Shown here: positions 8,118 to 17,296 of the stretch, one piece after another
How the letters are laid out: each line of letters opens with the position of its first letter
Position numbering within the stretch: the stretch's first letter is position 1
Assembly (NCBI RefSeq): GCF_003054045.1
Contig: NZ_QBKH01000003.1
Span: forward strand, 434,001-498,000
From: Sphingobacterium faecium
GTDB lineage: Bacteria > Bacteroidota > Bacteroidia > Sphingobacteriales > Sphingobacteriaceae
Direction of reading: 5' to 3'
Length of the DNA stretch: 64,000 nt
Notes under the pieces: model-generated
What the model was told of the DNA's origin: nothing
Seen by the model: only the letters and a program-made list of their open reading frames with translations
The model's database searches: none
Translations under genes and position numbers: made by a program

Positions 8118-8834
8118 TTATTCTTCTGTCAGGAAGCTACGTAGCGTTTCTTTATTTATATTTTTAGATAAACTTCTGATTAATTGTCCTCTGGTATTCA
8201 ATAATATAAATGCAGGTATTTTCTTAGAACCTAGATAATGAATTTGAATTTTTTCGCCACGTTTACCTACTGTCATATTGGTTCCCTTATCTTCATTTTG
8301 GCTCGGAGAGTTTTCGATTTTAGTTTTATCGTCAGTGTATAAGGTAACAAACATGAATTTATCGTAAAGTAATTCATTTATTTGCATATCGTTAAATAAC
8401 GAGACTTCTAGTTTTCTACTATCCACATGCCCCCAACCTGTAAAATAGATCACGACATTTCTATTAATTCTTTCAGCTTCCTTAAGAATTTCGGGAAGCG
8501 CCATATAATAATACTTATCTGATAAAATTTCATTTTTACGTTTAGTATTAATTTTGACATTTTCCCGTGCTGTACCCGTAGTTTTTTCGAGTTGTTCGTG
8601 CTCAAAATTTTTAAAAAGGCTCCAAGCTTCAAAATATGAGTTATCATTTGATAAATTATCTTTTAGATAGCTATGAAAGCGCTGTACTTCGTTCGAATCC
8701 AACGGAATTTGTAAAAGAAGCTCTTGAGCTGATACCCAATCATTGAGGTCAACACTTTTACTTTTAAGGATTTTTGATGCATGGTGTGACCTTCTTAATA
8801 AAGGGAATTCGCTAGAATTTTGAAATTCCATCAC
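8118..8834 (-). CDS. Thioredoxin-fold protein related to the DsbD/CcdA C-terminal domain, lacking CxxC
   Basis: The product is 238 residues long. Residues about 110-235 match the thioredoxin-like domain that ends Bacteroidota DsbD/cytochrome-c-biogenesis proteins: 'NVVIYFTGWGHVDSRKLEVSLFNDMQINELL', 'FVTLYTDDKT', and a cis-Pro strand 'IPAFILLNTRGQ'. Where the family has G-C-V-N-C-R, this protein has G-H-V-D-S-R (137-140 region), so both redox cysteines are gone. There are no membrane helices and no signal peptide. The N-terminal 110 residues are helical and unrecognised. It may be a structural derivative with a non-redox role, or the domain of a decayed gene that kept its frame. It is transcribed alone. 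Confidence 0.6.
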   Translation of the reverse strand: MMEFQNSSEFPLLRRSHHASKILKSKSVDLNDWVSAQELLLQIPLDSNEVQRFHSYLKDNLSNDNSYFEAWSLFKNFEHEQLEKTTGTARENVKINTKRKNEILSDKYYYMALPEILKEAERINRNVVIYFTGWGHVDSRKLEVSLFNDMQINELLYDKFMFVTLYTDDKTKIENSPSQNEDKGTNMTVGKRGEKIQIHYLGSKKIPAFILLNTRGQLIRSLSKNINKETLRSFLTEE

Positions 8835-8857
8835 TATGTTAAAGATATCTTGATAGG

Positions 8858-9085
8858 TTGTTATTTTGTTACTATAAGGGTATCAGGATTGATGCAGGCA
8901 CTACCATGGATGATATGCAACGTCTGTTTCCGACAGCCGTAAAAGGTAGGTTGGGCATGGACAAAGAAGGAAAACTGTGGGTCATACAGTTGAAAGAGGA
9001 TGAAAATGGCAGCTCCGATGGGCATATCAAAATATTTTTTAAGAATGGAAGGGTATATTTTATGCACTGGTGGTTTCCTTGCTAG
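8858..9085 (+). pseudogene. C-terminal fragment of an unknown protein
   Basis: The open stretch reads 'YYKGIRIDAGTTMDDMQRLFPTAVKGRLGMDKEGKLWVIQLKED', ends 'FFKNGRVYFMHWWFPC', and has no credible start (only TTG at 8858). The texture is that of a real beta-rich protein end, as in small lipoproteins of the 'G-x-x-x-G-x-T-x-x-D-V-x-x-L-F-P' type. The 5' part is missing and is replaced by the upstream region of the divergent thioredoxin-like gene. The next gene is a lipoprotein 65 nt downstream, so the original pair was probably an operon. Confidence 0.45.
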
Positions 9086-9149
9086 AACGTAAGGGTGGCA
9101 CATGAAATAACCGATGGATATTTAAAAGGAACCAGCTATTAAAATTTCA

Positions 9150-9941
9150 ATGCACATGAGAAGTAAGTTTTTGAAAAAAATATCAGTAATTGTTTTTCTG
9201 TCCATAGTGGTGCTATCCTGTGATCAGAAAGGAACAACAAACCGTGGTGTCCCATCCAAAGCAAGGCAAGTATCTGTCGCAAATGAAGGGCCGGCACCCC
9301 TTAAGTCCAGACCACAAACAATTGACTTGGCAATAGAAAAAATAAGTAGTGCAAAATTCCTTTCTGCAAAACAAAGTGCTAAAGTAAATATCCCTTTGGA
9401 GAAGATTACAGATTTGAAGATCGTTCAGGAAAAATTGGCAGGAATCGTAGAATTTGAAGAGCACGGAAATTACCTGGGTATAAAAAAGATTAATTTCAGG
9501 AATGGTCATTCTGTCCAAAATGAGGTTGACCTCAGTGAATGTGCTTTCGTTTCATACTTTCCTTCCGAGGACGTTTTGCTGTTGGAATGCGGCCACACCA
9601 TGGATGTAAGCTTTGATCTGTCCACAGGACAGACTACCTATGAGATAGGAAATCTCAACTTTGTAACCATATCACCATCTGGAAAATACAGATTGAACAA
9701 GGTATTCGAAGGGCAGGAATGCTACAGCCATTTTATTCAGGTAAGGGAGAATGGAAAATTTAAAAAGATCGCCGAGCTCAATGATTTCTTTGTAAAGAAA
9801 ACCGGCAAATGGCTTTGCGTAATAGAGCAGGAATTTTGGTCAGACGATTCTACTCTTTATTTTGGGCTGTTGACCGCATATAAAGAAGAAGGCAATGAAT
9901 ATGAATTTTACAGAGTAAACATGACCAATGGTAGTAATTAA
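9150..9941 (+). CDS. Putative lipoprotein of unknown function
   Basis: The product is 263 residues long. The N-terminus has a basic start, a hydrophobic segment and the lipobox 'VVLSC' with Cys24, so it is probably a membrane lipoprotein facing the periplasm. The remainder is beta-rich with several aromatic strands ('CGHTMDVSFDLSTGQTTYEIGNLNFVTISPSGKYRLN'), suggestive of a WD-like or propeller-like repeat fold. I do not recognise a named family. An in-frame second ATG lies two codons downstream. It follows the truncated frame at 8858-9085 and was probably its partner. Confidence 0.7.
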   Translation: MHMRSKFLKKISVIVFLSIVVLSCDQKGTTNRGVPSKARQVSVANEGPAPLKSRPQTIDLAIEKISSAKFLSAKQSAKVNIPLEKITDLKIVQEKLAGIVEFEEHGNYLGIKKINFRNGHSVQNEVDLSECAFVSYFPSEDVLLLECGHTMDVSFDLSTGQTTYEIGNLNFVTISPSGKYRLNKVFEGQECYSHFIQVRENGKFKKIAELNDFFVKKTGKWLCVIEQEFWSDDSTLYFGLLTAYKEEGNEYEFYRVNMTNGSN

Positions 9942-11188
9942 GTACAAGAGCATGCGATTATTTATTTTTTATTGGTGTATGTAGTCCTGATAACGGAAAG
10001 TACGAGACTGTAACGTAAACTATATCAACGGAATAATTTAACAAGATCTTTTATATTTAATTATTCAAACGACATGGTCATGAAAGAAAAGACCTCATTC
10101 GATTTTTCGTTCGTGTTTGTTTTTAAAGGAACTCAAGAGGGTTTCGCCGTTTTGAACGTTTTAAAGTGGAAGCTATGTAAAATCTTTAAGATTAGAAGAG
10201 TCTAATATTCCAATATCAGTGTTTTGGTGCCTTTAATTTAGCATTTATTATATTCAATGATTCACGACGAGCCAGAGAGAGAACAACCTGCAAGTGAATA
10301 AACCTTCTTGGAATCACAACCGCCGTAATGGTAAGAGAAAGAAAACAGTTGGAGGTCTGAACACAAGACCTTTATTCTGCCAACTAATCGTTAATTTCAG
10401 GTTTATTTAGAAGAAAATAATTTCAATGCCATTGGTGTAATACCGGTATTCAAATTGAAAGATATTTTACGATATCATATTGTAAAAGCTTTTGTGAATA
10501 ATTCTTTCTTTTTGTATTCAAGATAAGAAAAACCGACAGGTTTTGAATGAAGAAGTATACCATTTTTTGATATAGCAAGGCTTCCTATAAACTTATTATT
10601 TTACTCGAGTAAAGTAAATTTAAGAATCACGTATTTGGGACAAGGTATTTGGCGCATAGTAGTCATCCGGAATCAAAATAAATCCGAAGTAATTAGTAAT
10701 TTTTTTACATTTTTTTGGTTGTTTTATATATTTGATCTCCTTTTTTATTAGATTATAGTACGTGAAGGCTTAATATCTAATTATTTTAAAGCAAGAGTCT
10801 TAAGTTTTTGTGCTTTAGAAAATTCTAGAAATTGGTAGAATATTGTAAGCATTAAAGTTAAACCTGTAATTACTATATATGTACTGGTAAATTTTATTTA
10901 TCTTTAATACTGATTGAAATAATAAAAAATGTAATAAAATACTTAGCTAATATTGTTAGTAATTATTGTAACTTTGTTTGAAGAGGCAACTTAAATTGGA
11001 AAATATTGAAACAAATTTTTAACACTTAATTACATTTTGCCTTTAATTTACCTTAATAACGCAATTTAAAGGTTCGGTAAACATTGAAGTTTATGTTTTA
11101 TTTACAAATCTACTGAAAGAATATGTTAGTTTTTCTTGAAAAATAAAACTAGCAAAGCCATTAATTTGTCTTAATTTCGTTCCTATAA
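9942..11188. other. Long AT-rich gap with element remnants
   Basis: About 1.25 kb with no intact gene. It holds a decayed match to the start of the broken gene at 2720-2979 (GAGACTGTAACGTAAACT near 10007), the second copy of the 21-bp motif, and a perfect 14-bp palindrome TTTACTCGAGTAAA at 10600-10613. The last 500 bases are extremely AT-rich and lead into the methylase gene. It reads as the scarred left boundary of the defence-like island. Confidence 0.5.
10137..10157 (+). repeat. Dispersed 21-bp motif, copy 2
   Basis: GAGGGTTTCGCCGTTTTGAAC differs from the copy at 2656-2676 at one base. Here it lies inside a 41-codon frame starting at 10080 whose residues before E-G-F-A-V-L-N resemble those of copy 1. 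Confidence 0.55.
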
Positions 11189-12403
11189 ATGAGTATACAA
11201 GAAATTGCAACAGAAGTTGAAGTTAAAGCTAAGATCCCACATATTTTGAAGTACATGGGTTCCAAAAGGGAAATATTGGGGTTTGTCCAAGAAGCTATAG
11301 AAGCGTTGGATGTAAAAGCAGAATGGTTTTGTGATCTCTTTTCTGGCACCAGCGTCGTAGCGGGCACTTTTAAAAATAAATATAATGTAATGGCGAATGA
11401 TGTACAGATGTACTCCGCTATATTTTCAAATACATATTTGTCAGATCTGAATGGAAACTTTTCTATTGAAGATTTGGATATGGTTCTCCAAGAAGCGTTA
11501 TCATATAGAAATGAATTTTTAAAAATTCACAGTGAATTATCATTTAAGTATTTAGAAGACATCACTTATGAGAAATTCGACTGGATAGAGAATCAGCAGA
11601 GGAAATTGATTGATCATGAATTTAAAATAGGATTTCATTTATTTGCAAAATATTTTTCAGGTACATATTGGTCTTATGAACAGTGTGTATGGATCGATTC
11701 TTTTCGTGCCGTTGCTGAGAAATATAAAGGGAGTTCATTATATTATGTTATACTATCATCATTAATTTTTGGCATGTCTTATATGTCACAAAGTACTGGT
11801 CATTATGCTCAATATCGGGATTTAACGGATTCTAATTTTAATGATATTCTATCATATCGTAAGCGTGATATTATACCCTATTTTAAGAGAAAGTTTACGG
11901 AATTGATAACAATGATCAATGGTACTAAGAATAGGAAATATCTAGTAACTACCATGGATTATTTAGATTGCTTGCGAATTATACCAGAAGGGACAATTGT
12001 TTATGCAGATCCACCCTATCAATCAGTTCATTATTCGAGATTCTATCACGCTTTAGAAACTTTAGTTCGTTATGACTACCCAACAGTAAAATATAAAGGT
12101 CGTTATAGAGAAGATCGGCATCAATCACCTTTTTGTTTAAAGACCAAAGTTGAGGATGCTTTTATAAATATGTTTAAAGCTGTTAAGGCTCGTAAAGCAC
12201 ATATTAGTTTAAGCTACGCCGATACGGGGATGATTTCTAAAGAAAAAATCACTAAATTAGGAGAAGAGATATTTGGATCAGGATATAAAGTTCAGATATT
12301 AAGTAAAAGCCATGTTCATAGCAAGATGGGGAGAAGTGATGAAAAGGAACATGATGTTGAAGAATATATTATTAATTTCCGAAGAAATGGCAACACAGCC
12401 TAG
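11189..12403 (+). CDS. D12-class DNA adenine methylase
   Basis: The product is 404 residues long. 'KYMGSKREIL' (21-30) and 'CDLFSGTSVVAG' (48-59) form the AdoMet-binding motifs X and I. 'VYADPPY' (271-277) is catalytic motif IV of N6-adenine methylases, and 'ISLSYADTG' is a later core strand. The layout is that of Dam/D12 enzymes but with a long insert between motifs I and IV and a 'HYSRFYHALETLVRYDYP' segment after DPPY, as in defence-associated members. It should methylate adenine in DNA. Its end overlaps the preferred start of the ATPase gene by 17 nt, so the methylase, ATPase and HNH nuclease form one transcript. The likely role is self-marking for the adjacent nuclease. Confidence 0.85.
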   Translation: MSIQEIATEVEVKAKIPHILKYMGSKREILGFVQEAIEALDVKAEWFCDLFSGTSVVAGTFKNKYNVMANDVQMYSAIFSNTYLSDLNGNFSIEDLDMVLQEALSYRNEFLKIHSELSFKYLEDITYEKFDWIENQQRKLIDHEFKIGFHLFAKYFSGTYWSYEQCVWIDSFRAVAEKYKGSSLYYVILSSLIFGMSYMSQSTGHYAQYRDLTDSNFNDILSYRKRDIIPYFKRKFTELITMINGTKNRKYLVTTMDYLDCLRIIPEGTIVYADPPYQSVHYSRFYHALETLVRYDYPTVKYKGRYREDRHQSPFCLKTKVEDAFINMFKAVKARKAHISLSYADTGMISKEKITKLGEEIFGSGYKVQILSKSHVHSKMGRSDEKEHDVEEYIINFRRNGNTA

Positions 12404-14156
12404 TTTTGATTTAAGTAAATTAACTACTTCGTGGACTAAATTTGACATAGTTCAGGTTTTAGATATATTGTTTGATAAGGAAACTTTGATAAGTTATGTT
12501 AATCAAGATTCTAAGTTAAATACCGCTATTTTAAAATCATTTTTGGGAGTTGATTCTTTAGATGACGAAATTCCTGATTATTGGTTTGAAATTCTTAAAT
12601 ATCCAAACGAAAAACGTTTGTTTGGTCTTTTTGCTTTAATTCTTACTCATCACAAAGTATTAAATATATTTAGGGACTCTGCAGTGAGTCCTATGATTGG
12701 TGAATTCAATGTGGAAGAGGGTAAGATGTATACTAATATACGTAGTTGTTTAGTTGAGTCTGGAGCATCAAAGCCTATTTTTAGACGAAAAGAAAAGGTT
12801 CCTTATGATTTTACGACGATTTTGTTAAATAAAAACGTTGGTAATATTTTTAGAAATGTTATTATTGAACGGCTTAATCGAATCTCGACTTTTAAGATAG
12901 ACTATACTAATTACATAAGCTTAATTGATGAACTTAAATTATATGAAACTTTCAGCTGTGATCGAGATTACTTCTTATCCTGGTTAGAAAGTTATGAAGC
13001 AACAAAAGTTAATGTAAAAAAGGATTTTCCCTATATAAAAAATGTGCAAATTCAAAATTTTTATAGTATAGTGGATCCCATTCATCTGGATTTTGGATCG
13101 TCAAAAGAGATTTATTTTGTTGGTGAAAATGGAGATGGAAAATCTTTAATACTAATGGCTTTATATCTTGCATTTAACAAAGATTTCGTACTAGAGCAAA
13201 CTGATCAAGAGAGAACCGGGAAAATTAGGGAAATTTTAAAAGATAACCCATCGCTAATTTTAAGTGGAATGGATTCAAATGGTGAAGATCGATATTTAAA
13301 AAATATTTTTGCTTATGGAACACATCGAGGAAGATCCACTAATGATAATTTTGAACAGTACGGCTTTATGTCGTTATTTGATTCTAATGAAATGTTAATA
13401 AGTCCAGAGAAATGGCTTAAAGACCAATTATTCCTCGAGCTTCAAAATGAAAAAGGTATATATGCATCCATTGATATGGTTAAAGATATCATTTTTGATA
13501 TTTTGGAAAAAAATGTAAGAGTAGTCTTTGAAGGTACGGATTTATATTTCTTTGAAAAAGGGAGGAGATTAAAGTTTGAACAATTATCTGAAGGTTACAA
13601 AAGTGTAACAGTTTTTGTTATTGATTTGTTATATAGATTGCAGAAACTTGTCACAACGAATGAAGATATTTTTAAAATACCAGCAGTAGTAATTGTAGAT
13701 GAGATCGATTTACATCTACATCCTAAATGGAAGAAGGTTATTGTTCGGAAATTAAGAGATATTTTTAAAAATATTCAATTTATTTTTACAACACATAGTC
13801 CAAGTATTATTCAAGGAGCTTCGGAAGATTCCGTCATATTCAAAGTATATAGAAATCAAGAGGATGGAATAACTAGAGTTACTGATACATACTTTCGTAA
13901 AGATCTTAATTACATGATGCTGAACACGCTCGTCACATCATCTTTATTTGGATTAGAATCGGCTCGGCTTGATAGTAAGAATGACACAGCAGATACCAGT
14001 GATTCATATTTGTTACACCGAATTAACTTGAAGTTAGATGAAAGGTTAGCTCTACAAAGAAAAGAAGGAAAAAAATTCATCAGTGACGAAGAAATTGATG
14101 ACTTAATTAATCTAATCATGAATGAGGAGTTAGATAGAAATGATAAAACTGAATAA
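12387..14156 (+). CDS. SMC/RecF-type AAA ATPase with unusual N-terminal domain, PtuA-like
   Basis: The product is 589 residues long from the ATG at 12387. An upstream in-frame ATG at 12312 lies inside the methylase. The first 210 residues are a helical region I do not recognise. From about 215 the ABC-type ATPase begins: Walker A 'GENGDGKS' (246-253), signature-like 'QLSEGYKSV' (399-407), Walker B 'VVIVDEID' (434-441), and the switch 'FTTHSP' (467-472). This matches the AAA_15/AAA_21 ATPases of Septu (PtuA), OLD and retron-associated systems. It overlaps the HNH gene by 17 nt. Family knowledge suggests it senses or binds DNA and governs the HNH nuclease. The N-terminal extension is unlike a minimal PtuA. 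Confidence 0.85.
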   Translation: MATQPSFDLSKLTTSWTKFDIVQVLDILFDKETLISYVNQDSKLNTAILKSFLGVDSLDDEIPDYWFEILKYPNEKRLFGLFALILTHHKVLNIFRDSAVSPMIGEFNVEEGKMYTNIRSCLVESGASKPIFRRKEKVPYDFTTILLNKNVGNIFRNVIIERLNRISTFKIDYTNYISLIDELKLYETFSCDRDYFLSWLESYEATKVNVKKDFPYIKNVQIQNFYSIVDPIHLDFGSSKEIYFVGENGDGKSLILMALYLAFNKDFVLEQTDQERTGKIREILKDNPSLILSGMDSNGEDRYLKNIFAYGTHRGRSTNDNFEQYGFMSLFDSNEMLISPEKWLKDQLFLELQNEKGIYASIDMVKDIIFDILEKNVRVVFEGTDLYFFEKGRRLKFEQLSEGYKSVTVFVIDLLYRLQKLVTTNEDIFKIPAVVIVDEIDLHLHPKWKKVIVRKLRDIFKNIQFIFTTHSPSIIQGASEDSVIFKVYRNQEDGITRVTDTYFRKDLNYMMLNTLVTSSLFGLESARLDSKNDTADTSDSYLLHRINLKLDERLALQRKEGKKFISDEEIDDLINLIMNEELDRNDKTE

Positions 14157-14967
14157 AGATCTTACCATCTTACCTGTGTCATTAATACCCCCGTATTTAG
14201 AGTTTTTTAAGGATAGAGTTGGTAGGAAAGTAATCCCCATTCCAGGTCCATCTAAGACTACACATCAAAGACGAACTGAATTGATTGAAAAAGGAAGTTA
14301 TATCGACACGGATGTATATAATACACGATACAAACTAACAGATATTAAGACAGCTCTAAGGTTAATTTATAATAATAAATGTGCATTTTGTGAACAAATA
14401 ATTGAACAATATCACGTAGAGCATTATAGACCAAAATCAATTTATTATTGGTTGGCATATTCATGGGACAATTTATTAATGGCTTGTTCTCTATGCAATG
14501 AATATAAAGGGAATAACTTTGAATTAGATGGTGCTAAAGTCAGCTTTGTTAATAATGATAATAATCTAAAGGCTATAAATATTTTGTCTGCAAATTATGA
14601 TCTCAAGGAGTTTCCACAACTAGTTAATCCTGAGGTAACTGATCCTGAAGGAAAAATTGTCTTTAATCAGAAAGGTGAAATATCTTCAGAAGATAAGAGA
14701 TTTAAATACACTATTTCAATATGTAAAGTGGATAGAGAAATCCTTAATGATTGGCGAAGAGGCATATTAGATCGATTCAGAGAAAATGTCCGCGATGCGT
14801 TATTAAATAATGAGAGCATTAGTGATCAATTAGTTGCACTTAAAACAAATTTAAATAATTTTAAGTCAGATTCTGAAAATCCAAAATTAGAATATTTGGC
14901 ATTTAGGAGATTCGCGATCAGTAACAATTGGTTAAATACCATTATAAAAGAGTTAAAAGTTGGTTAA
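14140..14967 (+). CDS. HNH endonuclease, PtuB-like
   Basis: The product is 275 residues long. The zinc-bracketed HNH motif is 'CAFCEQ' (C81, C84), 'HVEHYRPK' (His92, His95, Lys99), 'WDNLLMACSLCN' (Asn111, C116, C119) and 'YKGN'. This spacing matches the PtuB/TIGR02646-type HNH nucleases that partner with SMC-like ATPases. The remainder is helical and probably mediates ATPase binding. It overlaps the ATPase gene by 17 nt, so translation is coupled. It should cut DNA (in some systems tRNA) when released or activated by the ATPase. Together with the methylase it suggests a restriction-like defence system. Confidence 0.85.
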   Translation: MIKLNKDLTILPVSLIPPYLEFFKDRVGRKVIPIPGPSKTTHQRRTELIEKGSYIDTDVYNTRYKLTDIKTALRLIYNNKCAFCEQIIEQYHVEHYRPKSIYYWLAYSWDNLLMACSLCNEYKGNNFELDGAKVSFVNNDNNLKAINILSANYDLKEFPQLVNPEVTDPEGKIVFNQKGEISSEDKRFKYTISICKVDREILNDWRRGILDRFRENVRDALLNNESISDQLVALKTNLNNFKSDSENPKLEYLAFRRFAISNNWLNTIIKELKVG

Positions 14968-15126
14968 TACTTGTGTGTTTTATTTTCTGTTTTTACAAAA
15001 ATAGAAGATAGTTTACTAGTTTAATTAGTTATAACTTATTTGATTGTTTAGAATGTCTGATAATTGCGGGCTACTATTCAGATTTTTTAAGTAATATTGA
15101 CAATGACCTGATTGATTTTCAATTAT

Positions 15127-16641
15127 ATGACAAAGTTTCAAATAGACCTTAATGTTGGCAATCGCTTTTGGACTCCTAAAGGTTTAGGAGCAATGGGTAT
15201 GGAGCCAACTCAGGCACTTGCTGAATTAGTAGCAAACTCACTTGACTGGCGAATCGAAGATGATAATATAAAACCCCTGATTCAAATCATTATTTCTAAA
15301 AATTCGATAGAAGTAAAGGATAATGGCTTCGGAATGAAATCAGACGAGCTCCAAAATGCCATACAAGTATCAGTCGCAAATGAAAATTTGCGGACATCAC
15401 TCCGGGTAAGAAAAGGAATGTTTGGAATGGGAATGAAAGTTGCTTGCTTAAGCTTAGGATGGAAAATCACTTTTCATACTCGTTCGAAATTAGAAGAAGG
15501 TATTGAAAATACATTTATTTTAAATACACGTGAGCTTGATTCTGATGGAATAACTAATAACTATAGAAAAAATATAAATGGTGAATCTTTGCCTAATCTT
15601 TTCGATAGTCCCTTAGGTGATTGGAAATCAGGCACATCAATTTTAATTGAAGACTTAAGCCATCGTCCATTAACAGCTATTGCTGTAAGAGATTCTCTTC
15701 AAGAAATATTTAGTCCCGAAATATCTGTAGAAAATGTTCACATTCAAGTTATAGATAAAATAAGTGGACATGAATACGATTGTAAAAAGATTGATGTTCC
15801 AGTTTATTCTGAAAGTATTATTAATTTAGATGAACTTAATTTATTTATAGATGATGAAACAACTGGAAATCCTGTTCAAATTAAAGGCTGGCTTGGTTTA
15901 ATGAAAACAAGTTCTTCGGGTCTTGGAAAATGGGGATTACATTTATTCAAAAATAACCAAGTAATAGAAAGATTTCATCAACTACCTAGTCGATTGGGAG
16001 GATTAATGCCTAAAAATCCACACCCAAAATTTGGTAGAACTTATGGAGAAATACATTTAGATATGTGTGTCCCTTCATTTCATAAAGTTGGTTTTGACTA
16101 TTCAAAAAAGAGTTGGATAAAAGTTGCTGAAATTTTAGAGAGTTCAATTGCGACTATTATGCAGGCATCTGAAGAGTTTAAATCAGGAGATCATGAAAAG
16201 GTAAAAGAAACAATCAAAAAAGTACAAAAGAATAAAAAAGCTATTAAAAAAGTTCTCTCTAATATTATTTCAGGGAGCACGGAAAAACTGGAAGTTCCAG
16301 AGAATGCGGTTATACTTACTACAGGAGAGTGGTTTATAATAGTAAATCCCATTATAGATAAATTAGGCGAAAACGAAAGAAATAAGCCTTGGATTTATCA
16401 TTTTAGAAAACAATCAAGAGAATTAGCAATTATTATAAATGAAGAAAGTCCTATTCATAAAAATTTAATTAATGGAAATAGTGATGATAATACTATTTCT
16501 CTATTATTGTCCTGGGCTATATCAGATTGTATTTTACTATTATTATGTGAAGAGTTTGATTATAAGTTAAAAGATGCTGTTGCTTTCCGAGATGAGCAAC
16601 TAATATGGTTAACCTCTCAAAAAGGAGGTAGTAATGAATGA
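15127..16641 (+). CDS. GHKL (Hsp90/MORC/MutL-type) ATPase
   Basis: The product is 504 residues long from the ATG at 15127. A start at 15112 would add five residues. The Bergerat ATP fold is clear: N-box 'ALAELVANSLDW' with Glu33 and Asn37, G1 box 'VKDNGFGM' (63-70), G2/lid 'GMFGMGMKVACLSLG' (97-111), and a later 'GKWGLHLFKNN' beta segment. This is the HATPase_c_3 type seen in MORC/MutL-like proteins of prokaryotic conflict systems, not a histidine kinase, since there is no His box. A Lys-rich coiled coil lies near residues 365-395. It overlaps the next gene by 8 nt. It probably acts as an ATP-driven clamp or sensor for the RES effector two genes on. Confidence 0.8.
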   Translation: MTKFQIDLNVGNRFWTPKGLGAMGMEPTQALAELVANSLDWRIEDDNIKPLIQIIISKNSIEVKDNGFGMKSDELQNAIQVSVANENLRTSLRVRKGMFGMGMKVACLSLGWKITFHTRSKLEEGIENTFILNTRELDSDGITNNYRKNINGESLPNLFDSPLGDWKSGTSILIEDLSHRPLTAIAVRDSLQEIFSPEISVENVHIQVIDKISGHEYDCKKIDVPVYSESIINLDELNLFIDDETTGNPVQIKGWLGLMKTSSSGLGKWGLHLFKNNQVIERFHQLPSRLGGLMPKNPHPKFGRTYGEIHLDMCVPSFHKVGFDYSKKSWIKVAEILESSIATIMQASEEFKSGDHEKVKETIKKVQKNKKAIKKVLSNIISGSTEKLEVPENAVILTTGEWFIIVNPIIDKLGENERNKPWIYHFRKQSRELAIIINEESPIHKNLINGNSDDNTISLLLSWAISDCILLLLCEEFDYKLKDAVAFRDEQLIWLTSQKGGSNE

Positions 16642-17296
16642 TAAATTAAAATTATTAGATTTATCTATACCTCTTCAACAGCGATATGATTGTTTTTTAA
16701 TTTGGTTATCATCAAAAAATCATGTTGTAATTGAATTCATGGCTCAAGATCTTGGATTAACAGTAAGTGAAGTTGATGTTTATAATGGATTAGGTGAATT
16801 AGAAGATGATGAGTTTGCCGCTATAGATAAGACAGGTTTTGATATCGGGCTTCTTTTTATTGTCTTGAGAGCTCCTGAAAAAGTAAGAAGGCTTATGTAT
16901 AAGCGTTCTGATGAAATATTAAAATCATCACAACCATTAACTCTTTTGAAAGAAATTGTTGATGAAAATAGTGATTATACAGGTATTGAAGAATTGGTAA
17001 AACTTATTTCTGGAAATTGTTGGAAATCTATAGCTAGTTATTTAAAACAAAGAAATATTGATAGAAACACACTATCTGTTAAATTAAGAAGTATGTTGAT
17101 GGGAGTAGGAAATAGTATTAATTTAAAAAAGCAAATTTCGGATGCTCAATTAGCTTGGATTATTAGAGCAATTCAATTTGACCATTCTGAATCTAGTGGC
17201 GTTTTTACAAATGAAATCCTTGAAAAGGACTTTAATGATGACTATCAAATATTCATTAAAATTCATGAACATATAGAAAAATATGACACAGACTAA
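16634..17296 (+). CDS. Unknown protein linking GHKL ATPase and RES gene
   Basis: The product is 220 residues long, predicted mostly helical and acidic, with no membrane segment. I do not recognise the family. An opening of the type 'LLDLSIPLQQRYDCFLIWLSSKNHVVIEFMAQDLGL' suggests a small helical bundle, possibly with a winged-helix flavour. The start is set by the AAAGGAGG Shine-Dalgarno at 16620-16627. It overlaps the ATPase gene by 8 nt and the RES gene by 14 nt, so the three are translated together and probably form one complex. It could be an adaptor or an inhibitor of the RES domain. Confidence 0.75.
   Translation: MNDKLKLLDLSIPLQQRYDCFLIWLSSKNHVVIEFMAQDLGLTVSEVDVYNGLGELEDDEFAAIDKTGFDIGLLFIVLRAPEKVRRLMYKRSDEILKSSQPLTLLKEIVDENSDYTGIEELVKLISGNCWKSIASYLKQRNIDRNTLSVKLRSMLMGVGNSINLKKQISDAQLAWIIRAIQFDHSESSGVFTNEILEKDFNDDYQIFIKIHEHIEKYDTD

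Noticed and set aside
14968..15126. Possible retron-type non-coding RNA beside the Septu-like genes
   Set aside because: I looked for a reverse transcriptase and a paired msr/msd-like structure; neither is present, and the gap is AT-rich without long inverted repeats.
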